A stretch of 64,000 nt of DNA. It comes from Candolleomyces eurysporus (taxonomy: Eukaryota; Basidiomycota; Agaricomycetes; Agaricales; Psathyrellaceae). The first letter of the stretch is position 1. Each line of letters opens with the position of its first letter. The position numbers and the translations under genes are program-made. Of the stretch, positions 22,799 to 34,164 are shown one piece after another. The stretch is taken from positions 124,001 to 188,000 of the forward strand of contig JANBPK010000845.1 in NCBI GenBank assembly GCA_027579435.1. Direction: 5' to 3'. Under the pieces are notes generated by a model, which was not told the DNA's origin, did no database searches, and saw only the letters and a list, made by a program, of their open reading frames with translations.

Positions 22799-24110
22799 GC
22801 CGAGGACGGCCCGGTATACGACAACCTGGGGACGAAGGCCATTGAAACAAGCAGGGCCAAACATATGGAGCTCACTTGCAAACAAACAGCAACTATAATT
22901 GGCGATGAAGTTATCGTTAACACTCCTTGTTTTAGAATGGCCCCATAATAAAACATGAGCTATATCTGGGCGCCCTTTAAGCTAGAAGAAGACGGTATCA
23001 TCTTCCCAAGTTTAAAAGTTCAACAGTCCGTCCGAATCCACCAGTGTCTAAATTTCAGGTTCAGCTGCTTTAACCGTTGCTGAAGTAGAAAATTTAATGC
23101 AGTTCCCGGAGTCGTTGGAGCTCCTGGTAGGTAGCACGGTCCTTTTCCGTCTGCGCCTCAGGGGCCAACGCTTAGCCAACTTTTACGATGATGCCCTATC
23201 CGGCTCGTGGCGGACTGAACCTCTCGGGCATTGACGAGTAATGCGAGCCTGAGAACAAATGTCCTCCGCTGAACCATTTGAATCTGTTTACTGGCATCGC
23301 TCACCTCGGTGTATGCCTAGGCTGACTTTCATAGGTAATGTGGACACCCCAGAGATATCGCCGTTGCACGTGGACCCCTTGGCAGCTTCTCGACGATGCA
23401 CCGTTTTAGGCTTTGCGACGAATATGTTCGTCCGGCTGTCTTCTTTAGAGAACGTGATTGTCGTCGAGGCCAGATTGCGTCCAAAAGATAGATGGGATGG
23501 GCAGATCCTTATCGATGTAAAGGACAGAAATGTCGTCTGTCAGGGTCTCAGGGTCACAAAAAANCGGCGTGGAATGGGCTGGTGTCAAATCAAGACAAAA
23601 GAGAAAATAAGCGCCTGAGCTTCTGTATCATCCTGACGGCAATATTGACTTGCCAGAGCCTGCGTTCAGTCTTTCTATGATCATTGTGAGAGCTTAACTC
23701 GGGGCTGGTGCCACTCACATCCTTCGTGCGAAGTGGACCTTCTGGGTCTGGGTATAGATGAATTCATGTGACCGAAGAACTCTGAGGCAAGCACAACCAA
23801 ATCAGGTATTGCGCATCGACAGTCGCACTCAGTTCCTCTTGGGTGCGAAAACATAACTAGACAAATGGAGCACCGATAAATTTTCCCTCCCACGAGGTCT
23901 GTTATATCCCACAGCACTGAAGCACCAGGCTGGTGCTGCCACCAGCTCTATGAATTCAAAGCTCTTCTCTCACGCTGACGAAAACGGGTAACCAGATTAG
24001 GGATCTATGTACTGTTGCTAAAAATTGTAGGACACCGTCATAGAAGGCTTGACGCTCCCGAACTATTTGATCTACGAACAGCACACCGAAAATGGAGAGC
24101 GAGACCCTCT
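22799..24110. other. Intergenic, no supported gene
   Basis: About 1.3 kb. A short plus-strand frame at about 23070-23230 and a Cys-rich minus-strand frame at 23681-23917 were examined but have no family match or splice support. An N follows an A run at 23564. Confidence 0.45.
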
Positions 24111-24508
24111 TCAGACATCAGTCAGGTCGATATTGGGGAAACCAGCGCAGAGAGCCTGGTACGCAGTGTTGGCAGCAAGGTCCTTTGCAATTTTTTTNCC
24201 TGGGTGCTGACGACTGAGGAAACCTCACGCTTACAGCACCATTTTCGAGAACTGAGTTACAATGAACGTTAGCTGATATGATACAGAAGCATGCGACCGC
24301 TTGGCAGGCCAGCACTTACGTCTAGCTTCGGCACACCAGGGGTTGGTTGGGTCGTTCGTCTCCCAGACGTAGACGATGGGGGTGAACCTTCCTCTGTACA
24401 CTCTTTGCGTGGCGTTGTTAAATCTCGCGCACGAACCTGCGTAGGACGACGCAGAAGTAAGCAAAGGTAAGACAAACAGACGTAGTCGGAAGACCTACCG
24501 TCAGACAT
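24111..24508 (-). CDS. Small single-domain dsRNA-binding-like protein
   Basis: Three exons (24508-24499, 24436-24320, 24251-24111) encode 88 residues once the N at 24198, next to seven Ts, is ignored. The protein is one compact domain: helix CARFNNATQRV, strands TPIVYVWET, WCAEARLLENG and VSVRFPQ, then a basic helix KKIAKDLAANTAYQAL. This order, and the (K)KxAK-xxAA-xxAL helix, match the double-stranded-RNA-binding motif fold. Inference: a stand-alone dsRBD protein. The key support is the last helix; the N-terminal part is weakly diagnostic. A TATA box sits 45 bp upstream. A dead paralog lies 0.9 kb upstream on the same strand. The gene is too short and too spliced to show as one open frame. 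Confidence 0.65.
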
Positions 24509-24553
24509 GGCTCTGCAGATCTCCTACAAACTCGAGCCTCGTTTCATGCCCTC

Positions 24554-24559
24554 TTTATA
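24554..24559 (-). promoter_or_regulatory. TATA box of the dsRBD-like gene
   Basis: TATAAA on the minus strand, within GTATAAAGAGG, 45 bp before the ATG at 24508. The spacing is like that of the TATA boxes of the helical-protein genes in this window. Confidence 0.55.
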
Positions 24560-25439
24560 CTCTGAATGCTACAGTCTTTGATGATAGGAGAATCCGAACG
24601 TCGCTCGTTTCGTCCTGTGACCATGTGGTTGTTGTAGTTGTATTTGAGTTAATGTCATTCATATTCTTCGAGTAGACACTGTAAAGGTTGGGTCCCTTGT
24701 CAAAAACTTTAACGAAGCTAGGGCGCGAATGAAATCGCTGCACATGTGCAACTTCGACGCGTTGATACAAGTCATGAACGGACCTCGGAATTTCCCTATT
24801 TGGAATCAAATACGACCACAGGACAAGGAGCTGTCCGTAGTGCGCGGCCAACACAAGATAATCTCTCGTAATATTGATTAGCGCTCACCCCAGTATACCC
24901 AGATGTGGGCGCTACCGAGTAAAATACAACAACTTCGGTCCGGCCAGTAGGGTCGGAAGAGGGGGATACCCGACTCATCAAACTGACAAACATCAATGAA
25001 CTATCCAGCACATCAGCAAGAAGCTCGAGAGTTTTCTTTAGGGACCCAAACCAAGCCAAGGTCAGGGCAAAGCAAACAGTATTGATGTCGTGCTTTTCGG
25101 ATCACGGCGCGACTAGACGAAAGCCTCTGATCCAAACAGACCCAAATTTAGGTGCTTATTGAAGCTGCAGACCCAACGAAGACCTTTGAACCAAGGAGAA
25201 CTCAATGCAACGCTTGGGTGCACGAGTTGTTGCGAGAATCTCGGAACTGTAACAATGTATGGAACTACAAGCTATATTCATTCTGCAATCTGACTAGGAC
25301 GGAGTTTGAGTATTCGCCTAGTTCTCGTGCATTTTGGCAGAAGAGTTTTGATACACTTCCCGATGGACACGCCGAAACATCTTCGACCTCCAAGCTTCCA
25401 AGCTTCTACTTCAGCGGTAGCAGATTGAGCTCGGAAACC

Positions 25440-25830
25440 ACCGGGTCCCTTCGAAAGTGTATATTGGGATACTGAGCATGTAGCAATCGGCACAGATTGT
25501 TGGCAGTAAGATTCTTAGCCCTCTACTTCAAAGGCGCCGACGGCTGGGCAAAGTTTACCACAACACTGACATTATCGCCCTTGAGACATGGATTCAAGCA
25601 TATTAGTCGATAAGACGGGGTTAGCAAGAAATCGAGTACTTCGGCGCTCCAAGGATTGATTGGGTAGTTCGTCTCCCAGGCATAGAAATCGGGAGTGATC
25701 AGTTTTCCGTTCAGTTCTTCAATGGCATTTTTGAGTCTCATACATAAACCTAGAGGCGACCGCGTAAAATTAAGCAAGAAAGAAACAGTGAGAAAGCGCA
25801 GGGTCTCTAGATGGCTCGGACAAACAGGAT
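25440..25830 (-). pseudogene. Dead paralog of the dsRBD-like gene
   Basis: The exon after the acceptor at about 25752 reads CMRLKNAIEELNGKL, DFYAWETNYPINPWSAE, matching the second exon of 24111-24508 (VYVWETNDPTNPWCAE). The third exon reads VSVVVNFAQPSAPLK, then a TAG, then AKNLTANN and YPNIHF, where the intact copy has AKDLAANT and FPNIDL. The start codon context GAGCCATG of the live copy is GAGCCATC here. Lost start plus an in-frame stop make this a pseudogene. Intron positions are kept. Confidence 0.7.
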
Positions 25831-26482
25831 GACATCATTTCGGTGGGCATGTACTGTCGCAACTTCACAACGATACTTCGTAGATACTTGCTGCAATCTC
25901 TGGTAATTTCTTCCTAATCAGCCGTTGAGTCGTCTATTGTAATCTCTGCCTTGACGCGTCTTTCACAATGCCAACTGCAGAACATGAGAGAGACTGTGGC
26001 CAAATACAAATATCATAGTATTGACGCACCAGAACACATGTTCCCGAGCGCCTGACTGCACTAAGACCTGAGCAGGGATGCCCCTTTTGCATGACGAGCA
26101 TGGAATTGAATGAACGACGCTCATGGATTTCTCAGGTGAGGTAGAAGCTGGGACTGGTCGAGATCCAACTCGAAATCACCACTGTCCACGGAGTTATTCA
26201 GCAATGACTGAAGGTCAGAATTTGTGTCGTATCATCTCAGCACCCATTGTGCGAAAAGCTGTAGATTCTGTATGAGGTGTGGAATGAGTTGGAGCTCTCA
26301 GACATNCTGGGGCTTGGGCAATGAATGGTCCCGCGGGAAATTCTAGGGGCAAAGCGCGCCAATTCAAACACAACCAAATACAGTGCCCGCAACACGGCGG
26401 TCAGGCTCATCGACGGCCATATCGTTTGTTTCCGACATTTCTCTTTATTCTCTCCTTCACCTCTAGACTACCTGGATAGACG
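25831..26482. other. Intergenic, no supported gene
   Basis: No coding signal recognised. One N at 26306 is the only N in the window that is not beside an obvious homopolymer. The right end is the leader of the U1A-like gene. Confidence 0.45.
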
Positions 26483-27908
26483 ATGGCGGAAGTATCAGCA
26501 CCTCCGACTGTCGGCGCACAGGACGCCATGCAAGGCGTGGTCCTCACACCGAACCCACCAGACCTCGCCCAGCCTGTACCTGTACCAGCAGATGCCGCGC
26601 CAGGACCGGAAACTCTGGACGAGAACGCCTGCGAAACTCTGTATATCCAGAATCTCAACGAAAAAATTAAGCCAGATGGTACGCTGCGATACTCTTTTTC
26701 GATCGTTTAGACGAGATATTGATTGGATTGGATTGGACGCGGTTCCTGGCTGGCCTCTTCAGTGATGAAAGCCTCACTACGCGGTCTCTTCAAAGCGTAC
26801 GGCGAAGTACTCGATGTTGTTGCACACTCGAATCTGCGTATGAGAGGGCAGGCCTTTGTCTCGTTCGAAAGTCCGGAGATTGCGAAGAAGGCGATGGTGG
26901 AGGTTCAGAGATTCCCGCTCTATTCCAAGCCAATGGTGCGTAAATCCTGGTAGTTCATCCAGATCTCATACTGATACGTGGCTCTTGTGTGGGTTAGCAA
27001 ATTTCGTTTGCGCGAACACCATCGGACGCTGTGGTGCAGAAGAAGGATCCTAACAACCTCGAGGCGCACAAGCAGCGGAGACAGGAACATAAAAGTGCGC
27101 TTCCTACCCTTCCTGCGCCAGGACCCTGAATTCTGACCCATTTCCTTCAGAAGCGACACGATACACGAACCCTCTCAAAGCCAAATACCGAGCCAAGCGT
27201 CTAGCAGCAGAAAGTGCGTGCGCATTCCCATTCATCCTCCCGTGTTCGTCATTGGCTCATCATAACCCTTCATCACTGTTTCTTGTTCTCGCAGTCGACG
27301 GCGGTGCGGCGCTCCCTGCAGCCAAACGACCCGCAGTCCAAATGCCCGACGAGTACCTCCCACCCAACAAGATTCTCTTCTTGCAAAACCTTCCCGAAAC
27401 CGTCACCAAAGACCAACTCATGTCGTTATTCTCCCAGTACGTCTCTCCAAAACTTTGCCTCTCCCCACTTTCTCTCCTCTGCCTCTCTGGTTTTGCATTC
27501 GCTGACTCGCGCAATCTTGTGTCGTCCAGGTACCCCAACCTATACGAAGTCCGTCTCATCCCAACGAAGAAGGATATCGCGTTCGTGGAGTTTATGGACG
27601 AGGGGAGTGCGGGTGTGGCCAAGGATGCGCTGCACAACTACAAGTTGGATGGGGAGAACAAGATCAAGGTACGTTCTGGTCTCTCTTTCTCCCTTCCTCA
27701 ACGTTCTTTGCCTATGATATCCCTGAACTCCTACTGTCCCCTCCCATCCCTGGCGTCACTCGTTTCTCCCAATCTCTTGCTTGCTGCCTGTGCACTTCCC
27801 TCGCTGGTGCAGCTGCGTTTGTCCTCCTTTCACTCGGTTTCGTGCTCGTTTGTCGTACAATCTCACTGACGCCGATTTACTTTTCAGATCACGTTTGCGA
27901 GGAAGTAA
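26483..27908 (+). CDS. U1A/U2B''-type snRNP protein with two RRMs
   Basis: Seven exons (26483-26678, 26763-26935, 26998-27094, 27151-27213, 27295-27436, 27530-27668, 27888-27908). The first RRM has RNP2 TLYIQNLNEKIK and RNP1 RGQAFVSF, near-identical to the U1A/U2B'' consensus (LYIxNLNEKIK, RGQAFVIF). A basic linker (QKRRQEHK, KAKYRAKRLAAE) leads to a second RRM with ILFLQNLPE and IAFVEF, ending KITFARK. These proteins bind stem-loops of U1 or U2 snRNA in the nucleus and serve pre-mRNA splicing. Basidiomycetes often have one gene for both roles; which snRNA it binds cannot be read here. The last exon has only seven codons including the stop. Confidence 0.95.
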
Positions 27909-28964
27909 AACCCGCCCCGTATTCGTTACTCTTTGTTCCGTTCCTCTTACGGTGTACTGGTACAAGAGGTGTAGGTGTAATCATATTTAATGCTTGCCAA
28001 CTTCTTGAGGCTCCTGTCCTCGCAATCCTTTGAGTTTACCGTGGCAGTTAACGTGAGCCGCCGGTCGTACAGGTCCACTGCAGTCCCGTTGCCGTCATTA
28101 CTATCGTCCTTTAATTGCCTGTCGTCAGCTGCAGACTTTGGTTGAGCACTCAGCCTCGGCGGTGGTTTCTACAACTCACTCTTCCAGAGGCTACTTGTTG
28201 GGGTCTGTATGCGATGTCTATGATGGCTAATTGAATTTAGTCAGAGACTCGATGCTGTACCGGGACTGAAATTCGTATGCAAGTTGTGGCGATTTTCGAG
28301 AGGTCTCTTCTCTGTGGCCCTTTTCCCTCTTTCCCTTCCTAAATAGAGTTCTTTCTGGCGCCCGCATACAGAATTTTGCTCGCGATGAAACTCACTTTGA
28401 GCGAAAAACTAGGTTCTGAGCATCTAAAACTAACACCATATCGGGACAGCGACATATGTTTATGAAATAGAAACTGATGTGAATAGCTTTTTCTTCTGCC
28501 AATGAAGAGGACTTGTAACCGGAAATCACGGAAACCGCTCTGCAATGTACAGAGCACGATCAATAGGTCCTCAGCTTTGTCTACAGTCAGCAATGAAGTT
28601 GAGCAATGCCTTCACCGAGAAATCAATGCGCTTTATCTAACAAAAGAAAAACGGTGACGCACATGAATCTATCAATCGGCGACGGCGATTAGGATAGAGG
28701 CATAGAGGCAGTCCCATCAAAACCTAGCACCTTGCCTCTAGATACCGCTGAACCGCGAGCTGTGACTCGCCTTTCTCTTGAAGATCACAACACCAAATGA
28801 ATCCGTAGGTGTGGTAGAGGAGGAACCACAAGGAAATTGAAGCGCCCGCCAACGTCGGGGGGGGATTTGTTTAGTAGCCGGAGTTATGCCCAAACGAGGT
28901 TCATCAGGAAGCGTCCTTGGGCATCTCATTCCAGCTCATTCCCGACCCATCCTGTCCGTTGGAG
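27909..28964. other. Intergenic, no supported gene
   Basis: About 1 kb. Several short frames on both strands show no family resemblance. In-frame with the next gene an upstream Met at 28917 exists; I prefer 28965 (see that entry). Confidence 0.45.
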
Positions 28965-30369
28965 ATGACGACACCCAAGATTGAACTGGAGCGCCAATCC
29001 GTCCCTCTTGAACTCATAGAAGAAATCCTCGACATTGTGGTTGGAGATGAGCGGATACTCGAGGAAATCGCACCCGAGGACGACTTCCAACCTAACGTGA
29101 CCGCTCTCCTACCCTTCATAGTTCAATCAACCGCGTTGTACCAACACGTTATACCACTCATCTTTCGCGATATCAAATGCACATCGGCCTCACATCTGCA
29201 CTCTCTAAAGCAGATATTGCACGCAAATCCCGCGCTGGCCACATACGTCAAGCGTTTCCGACTCGAACATAACGACGACGTCAATCCATGGCTTCGAGAT
29301 CCCATTCTCCCAGGCATCCTCAAAACGATTGCACAGGGTGGCGGTTTGGAAAGCCTGGTAATTGACGGCAGCCAAACTGGAGAGTCTTCATGGGAGATCG
29401 AGCTATCCCCCGACCTGGACTCCGTCTTAATCTCACTTACTCGCCGAGAAGGGAGCTTGAAGAATCTCCATTTACGCCGATTCTCAATCTCAGAGCGCCT
29501 TTTGGACGGATTGGGCAGTGGCCTTCATTTTCTGCAGCTAGATCAAATTCGTAGGCCATTCGGACTTGGGCAACGCGCCGAATTTGAGAGACGTGTCGAG
29601 CCTTTACATATCTCCACGCTCTACATATCAAATATTCCAAACAAGTTACTGTGGCGGATATGCAGATTCGATAGACAGTCTCTACCCCTCAACCTTCAAC
29701 CATCCAGCTTTCCCCAATTAACAAAGATCGTTTTTCCCGAGGCCTGCCTCATCGGGGATAGCCAGAGCACGATCGGTGTGTTGAAGGACCACGCTCCGAA
29801 TTTAGATTGCATTCGTTTGATCCTTCTACAGTGTAAGTCTCCGCCACGATGCCCATATAGCCTAGCTGAGCTGACAATGTCCATGGCCCCACCTAGCAAG
29901 CCCCCAGACTCGATACTACTGCGACATAGACTACCTCTGCCACATCAATGGCGGGCGTAGATTCCGACATCTCGAAATTGTGCAGACTTATCCTAACGCA
30001 GAGGAATCCACAATCCCGGATCCAGTCGTCATCGACTACCTCTCAAAAGCCTCAATGCCGCTGACTCTGGAAACGCTTATAATCATGGTCAGTATAAGCC
30101 TGGACTCCGAGTCATGGTACCCCTCGACGGCGAACGCACAACCTGATGTATTCGTTGTTCCGGAGCTCAGAAGCACCAGAAAGGCGTTGTTCCAAACGCT
30201 TGATTCGCCTTTTTATGCCAATCTGCGCAAGGTAGTTTTGGATTTGAAGGATCTCTCTTTGAATCATTCCCACATATTTAGGCGCATGAGCCAGTGGACG
30301 GGGCTTAAAGAGGGTATTCAGGTGTTTTATGGGGTTCATACTAGCTTCGACCTAGTCGTACGCTTTTAG
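28965..30369 (+). CDS. F-box-like protein, second subfamily
   Basis: Two exons (28965-29832 and 29897-30369, intron 64 nt, phase 1) give 446 residues. The N-terminus SVPLELIEEILDIVV is a short F-box-like helix pair, followed by PLIFRDIKCTSASHL and leucine-rich strands such as LKNLHLRRFSISERLLDGL. It differs from the main F-box subfamily: no long coiled coil, no SHVCQQWR signature and one intron. Presumably an SCF adaptor; target unknown. The start at MTTPKIELE precedes the F-box by about 13 residues, and an in-frame Met 48 bp upstream would add 16. A broken paralog lies directly downstream in the same direction. Confidence 0.82.
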
Positions 30370-30648
30370 TGCTCTGAACCTACAAAAGGGTGGCACGAGA
30401 GCTTCGATGATAAGGATACTAGTATCACGAAGTGCTCGTAGACCAGTTGAGTGCCTTCATGTAAATTGCTTGACCGGCTTGAAATACCGACATGTGTTGA
30501 AGCGTGTTTTCAAGCGGAGCTTTAGACAGAAACCACAAAGCTGGACACCCGAGTCATCACTCGCACTGAACCATCGCTTTTCGACCGCAATACGGTAAGC
30601 GGTTGTAGATAATCGCTCAGCATCTTCCTAACTCATAAGTGACCAGGG

Positions 30649-32697
30649 ATGAGCCGATCGGAAAAAGACGCGGACGGGCACTCCGGCTTCCCTCTTGAGC
30701 TGATCTACTCGACCATCGACGCTTTGGTGGCGAACGAGCTTAGATTGCATGAAATCGCTCCCGAGGACGTCTTCAGCTTCGAATCCGATGCGAGTGCCCT
30801 CATTCCTCTGATGCTGGACAAGTTAGCGTATCACAGCGAATAAAGAGGTTCCGGAAAGAGACATGAGTCATGAGTGATCTTTCCGGAAATCAATCAGATG
30901 ACGAGAGAAAGAGAGAGACTCAGTGTGAGAGGGGGGGGAAGACAGACTTGGAAGCTCGGGCATTGACGCAATTGTCAATCCTAGCTTCCAAGGGTGGTGG
31001 AGCACTTCGGCGCTAACTCGGGAGCCGACCCCGAGCGGTGAGTCGGGAAAAACCCACGGACCTGCTGGGAGCTTTCCAGCAGGCCAGAGAGAGGATCCGA
31101 GACGTCGAGGACTGGGAGACTCATCTCTGAGGGAAAGAAATAGATTTGATTGACTCACGAGACCGAAGAGCGGAGCGCGCAGGTAAGTACACGGAGAGGG
31201 TAGACCCGAAGAAGCCGGGATCCGTGACCTACCCACACACTAGGCGAGGGCGGGTGGGAAAGAAAGAAAGATCGCTCGGGTAGAGCGAATGTATGCTGTC
31301 GTTCGAGGTGGGGGAACGAAAGCAGGAGAGAGGAATGAGGCGCGCAGGCGCTTGAGGAGCGGACGCGTACACAAGCGCAAACTGCGCGCATCACCTGACC
31401 GCTTCAAGGGAGGAGCTAACTTGTCATACGATTCGTCGTCCCGTACGCTACGCTACACTGTAACTAATCTACGCATATCGCCATCGGTGTACCAATATGT
31501 AATCCCATTCATCTTCCGCGACATCAAATGCTCATCATCCGCTCGGTTGCGCTCTCTGCAGGAGAGACTCCTGGACCATCCATCTCTGGCTTTTTATATC
31601 AAACGTTTTCGGATCGAGCAGAAGGAAGATAAAGATCCGTGGCTGGAAGATCCACTTCTACCCTCTATTCTCCGGGCAGTCTCACACGGCGGCAAAGGTT
31701 TAGAGAGCCTCACAATCTACGGAGGTCAAAGAGCATCCTGCCCATCCGATGTCGTCCTGTCCCCGGACCTGGAATCCGTGCTGATTTCGATTACCCGTCA
31801 GCCTGAAGGCCTCAGAGACCTCAATTTATGCCGATTTTCGATATCGGATCGTCTGTTGGATGGACTTGGTGATAGCCTCCGGTTCCTGGAACTGAACCGA
31901 ATGTTTCATTCGTCCAACGAGGATGACGGGAATGAGGTTGTGACTCGTGTAGAACCTTTACAAGTCACCACAATTTCTGTCGGACGCACCAGGGATCCGT
32001 TATGGAGGCTATTCAAGAACGATAGATCCTGGGATCTATTGAATTTACAGCCCTGCGGGCTGCCTAAATTAACCAAGCTCGTCTTCTCGAAGGGACCCCT
32101 ATCTGAAGTACACAGAGAGATTATGGGTGTGCTGAAGAGTGAGGCTCCGAATCTCGATTCTATTCGCTTCACCCTCCATCACTGTGAGTTGTCTGCTAAA
32201 CCCTATCTATGTTTGTTCCACTCACGGTCGACTACGGTTGTGATTCATGGACAGGGACACTGCACGCACGTTTCTGTAACATCAACGCACTTTGTGGCAA
32301 TGGGAATTCATTCCGCCATCTCGAAATTGTGCAAACCTACCGCAACCGAGATAATTCAACGGTGCCCAATATGATTGTCCTCGACTTCCTTTCAAGGGCC
32401 ACGCAGCCGTTGATCCTCAAAACCCTAACCATCGTCGTTAGCATAAGTCTGGATGCGGACTCTTGGTATGAATCGGAATCCAACTACGTGGTTCCCCATC
32501 TCCGAAACGCGACCAATCTTTATGAAGTGCTCGATCGGCCATTTTTTTCCAAGCTATGTCGCGTTGTTATTGACTTCAAGGACGTATATTTTAACCATCC
32601 TAAAATTTTCTCATGTATGAAGGATCAGATACAAGCAGATTCTCGGAGGATGTTTGAAGGAACTCATGCCAAGTTTTCTGTAGAGCTATGCCATTGA
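30649..32697 (+). pseudogene. F-box gene of second subfamily split by an insertion
   Basis: Codons 30649-30815 (FPLELIYSTIDALV, ASALIPLM) match the start of the gene at 28965. Homology resumes at about 31476 with SVYQYVIPFIFRDIKC and runs to LDSIRFTLHHC, then across an intron in the same place to SFRHLEIVQTY and the end at 32697. Between them lies about 0.65 kb with no match in the paralog, including a 612 bp hairpin-rich element with inverted ends. The first part runs into a stop at 30841. Unless the whole insert is spliced out, which I see no good sites for, the gene is dead. The rest of the coding sequence is otherwise well kept, so the insertion looks recent. Confidence 0.78.
30815..31426. 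mobile_element. Hairpin-rich insertion with inverted ends (solo-LTR-like)
   Basis: The insert begins TGGACAAGTTAGC and ends GCTAACTTGTCA: 11 bp perfect inverted repeats (30817-30827 and 31415-31425) next to the TG...CA termini typical of LTRs. Its 612 bp size suits a solo LTR. Inside are perfect inverted repeats of 11 bp (TTCCGGAAAGA, 30849-30859 with 30878-30888), 10 bp (CTTGGAAGCT, 30947-30956 with 30983-30992), 8 bp (CCTGCTGG, 31061-31068 with 31076-31083) and 6 bp (31017-31022 with 31030-31035). No target-site duplication is visible and about 50 bp after it also lack a match in the paralog, so the edges are uncertain. No coding capacity. Confidence 0.55.
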
Positions 32698-32737
32698 TTT
32701 CATGTTATATACGACTTTTTAAAATCTTTGACCTGTC

Positions 32738-33100
32738 CATCAGGCTTGTGACCGCGATGTTGGTCATGGACGTGGATGACGCCCTTTGTATAGGTGTGCT
32801 TGCTGAAACTCAAACTCCAAGTGTGGCAACACTCAAAGCGACCTTCCACCGACGGCGGTGTGGCTGTCTTTAATGTTGTAAGCCATCGTGTTTCAAAGAT
32901 GCTTATTAGGGGACCCAGGACAAGCGAGGCGTGGCCCGAAAATGCAGGACCAATCACGATCTGCACCGCGTTCGAGATAGAGACGATGAGGGCAGCCATA
33001 CCGACAAGTGAAAGCTGGTCAATGCAGCTTTTCCGTCGAGCCCAGGCTCTCCGGTGACTGCCTTGGGGACGCCTCCACGACACTGATGATCGTCAATCCC
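32738..33100 (-). other. Orphan copy of a helical-protein gene promoter
   Basis: On the minus strand this stretch resembles the upstream region of the gene at 33485-34101 (34150-34330). Both have TGCATTTT, then an ACGATGG(T/C)TT-type segment, then AGCCACACCG, then a CCTATA(T/C)A TATA-like box. Here the box (32785-32795) is followed 44 bp later by an ATG (32740), but no matching coding exon follows: the sequence meets the 3' end of the F-box pseudogene. I read it as a truncated duplicate. Confidence 0.45.
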
Positions 33101-33484
33101 CGCCCCGATTGGACAGATGACAGGACCGAGCGCGTCAACCACTTCTGACCACTCTGAGGTAAGTAGAAGAATCAGCAGTGTCATGGATAAATTTCTCGAA
33201 ATGTCGTATTAGATTACTGCAGAAGTCGCATTCAGCGCTTCGAGGGAGGAGATGGATGGGAGGTTCCGCACAGGCTTAGACAAAGGCGTGTCCGTTGGCC
33301 TAGTCCTCCGAATTGGAAAGAGGGTGGAACGTACGCAAACCTGTTGAAGTAATGCACTCCTCCAATGAGATCTACTTGTCGTCGATATTCTCAAATTTAC
33401 ATAGAAGTATAGAAAAAATGTTCATTCATTACAATCCTCGATCCGGGAACAGATTGGAATATATAGCATTCGATATCGGTTTTA

Positions 33485-34101
33485 TCATGCCCTAGTCCAA
33501 GGTATTTTGATGCCGTGTAGCGAGTTCTGAAGTCATTTTCTCACAGATTAGTATGGAAAGTCACGATGTAAAGAAGATCCAGAATGTGCGTACGTTAATC
33601 TGCGTGTTCAAATCGAGTAAGGACTGTTTCAAACCTTCTTCCTCGAAACGTTTCAAGTCACTGCCCTTGAGGAAGAGCCTTCCAACCCATATTCTTCCTG
33701 AAATCTTGTTGCAGTGCTCAGCTATGCTGTCAACAAGTCTGTAGAAATGTAGGTTAGAAGTACTTCTGCCCTAATCCGACAACGACCGAATTTGGACTCA
33801 CTCGATGGCTTTCTCTATATAATGGACCCTGTGGGCTACAATTTCCGGACCAGCATCATTAGCATAGTTCAAACTGAGAGCGACGTGCTCCAAAGGCCAC
33901 GTCAATTTGGTAAGTGCCTCCCGGAGCTTCTCATCCTGTATTCCCTTCATAATAATCCCAATTAAAATTGTCTTATCGTCGATGATGAGATGGCCTGTCA
34001 CAAACCTGTATTGTCATCTTCACGTTTTCTGCATGTGCGAAAAATATAGTGAGCCTGGCTTGGGCATACCCAATTAAGACGGGAGAGGTTCCCTGTGGCA
34101 T
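33485..34101 (-). CDS. Small helical protein, copy 2 of an unrecognised family
   Basis: Exons 34101-34070, 34005-33802, 33738-33594 and 33526-33485 give a 140-residue, mainly helical protein. It is the paralog of 10338-10949: gapless alignment over about 95 residues (GIQDEKLREAL, HYIEKAIELV, EHCNKIS, WVGRLF), and the same intron position and phase after EKAIE (phase 2) and after NTQIN (phase 0). The first intron (phase 2 after residue 11) differs. The start at 34101 is chosen because the TATA box lies 48 bp upstream, as in the gene at 39428; an in-frame ATG at 34149 would sit on the TATA box. Function is unknown. A HeLo/MLKL-like bundle is my inference from the helical pattern and its relation to the genes at 39428 and 41486. 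Confidence 0.75.
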
Positions 34102-34149
34102 GTCTGCGTCAGTGAGATGATGGGAATGGATTTGGCGTGGGTCGCTCAT

Positions 34150-34164
34150 CTTATATAGGTGCTG
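34150..34164 (-). promoter_or_regulatory. TATA-box element identical to that of 39428
   Basis: Minus-strand 15-mer CAGCACCTATATAAG, 48 bp before the ATG at 34101. The same 15-mer occurs at 39365-39379, also 48 bp before its ATG. Confidence 0.8.

Noticed and set aside
23681..23917. Cys-rich minus-strand frame (YRCSICLVMF...CDCRC) as a RING-type zinc finger
   Set aside because: Spacing of Cys/His does not fit RING or other finger consensus, and no splice-supported extension was found.
24200..24234. A 35 nt intron in the dsRBD-like gene
   Set aside because: The GT-AG pair exists, but splicing breaks the frame. Reading through without the N keeps the frame, and the pseudogene copy shows the same residues (VSV..F, SAP).
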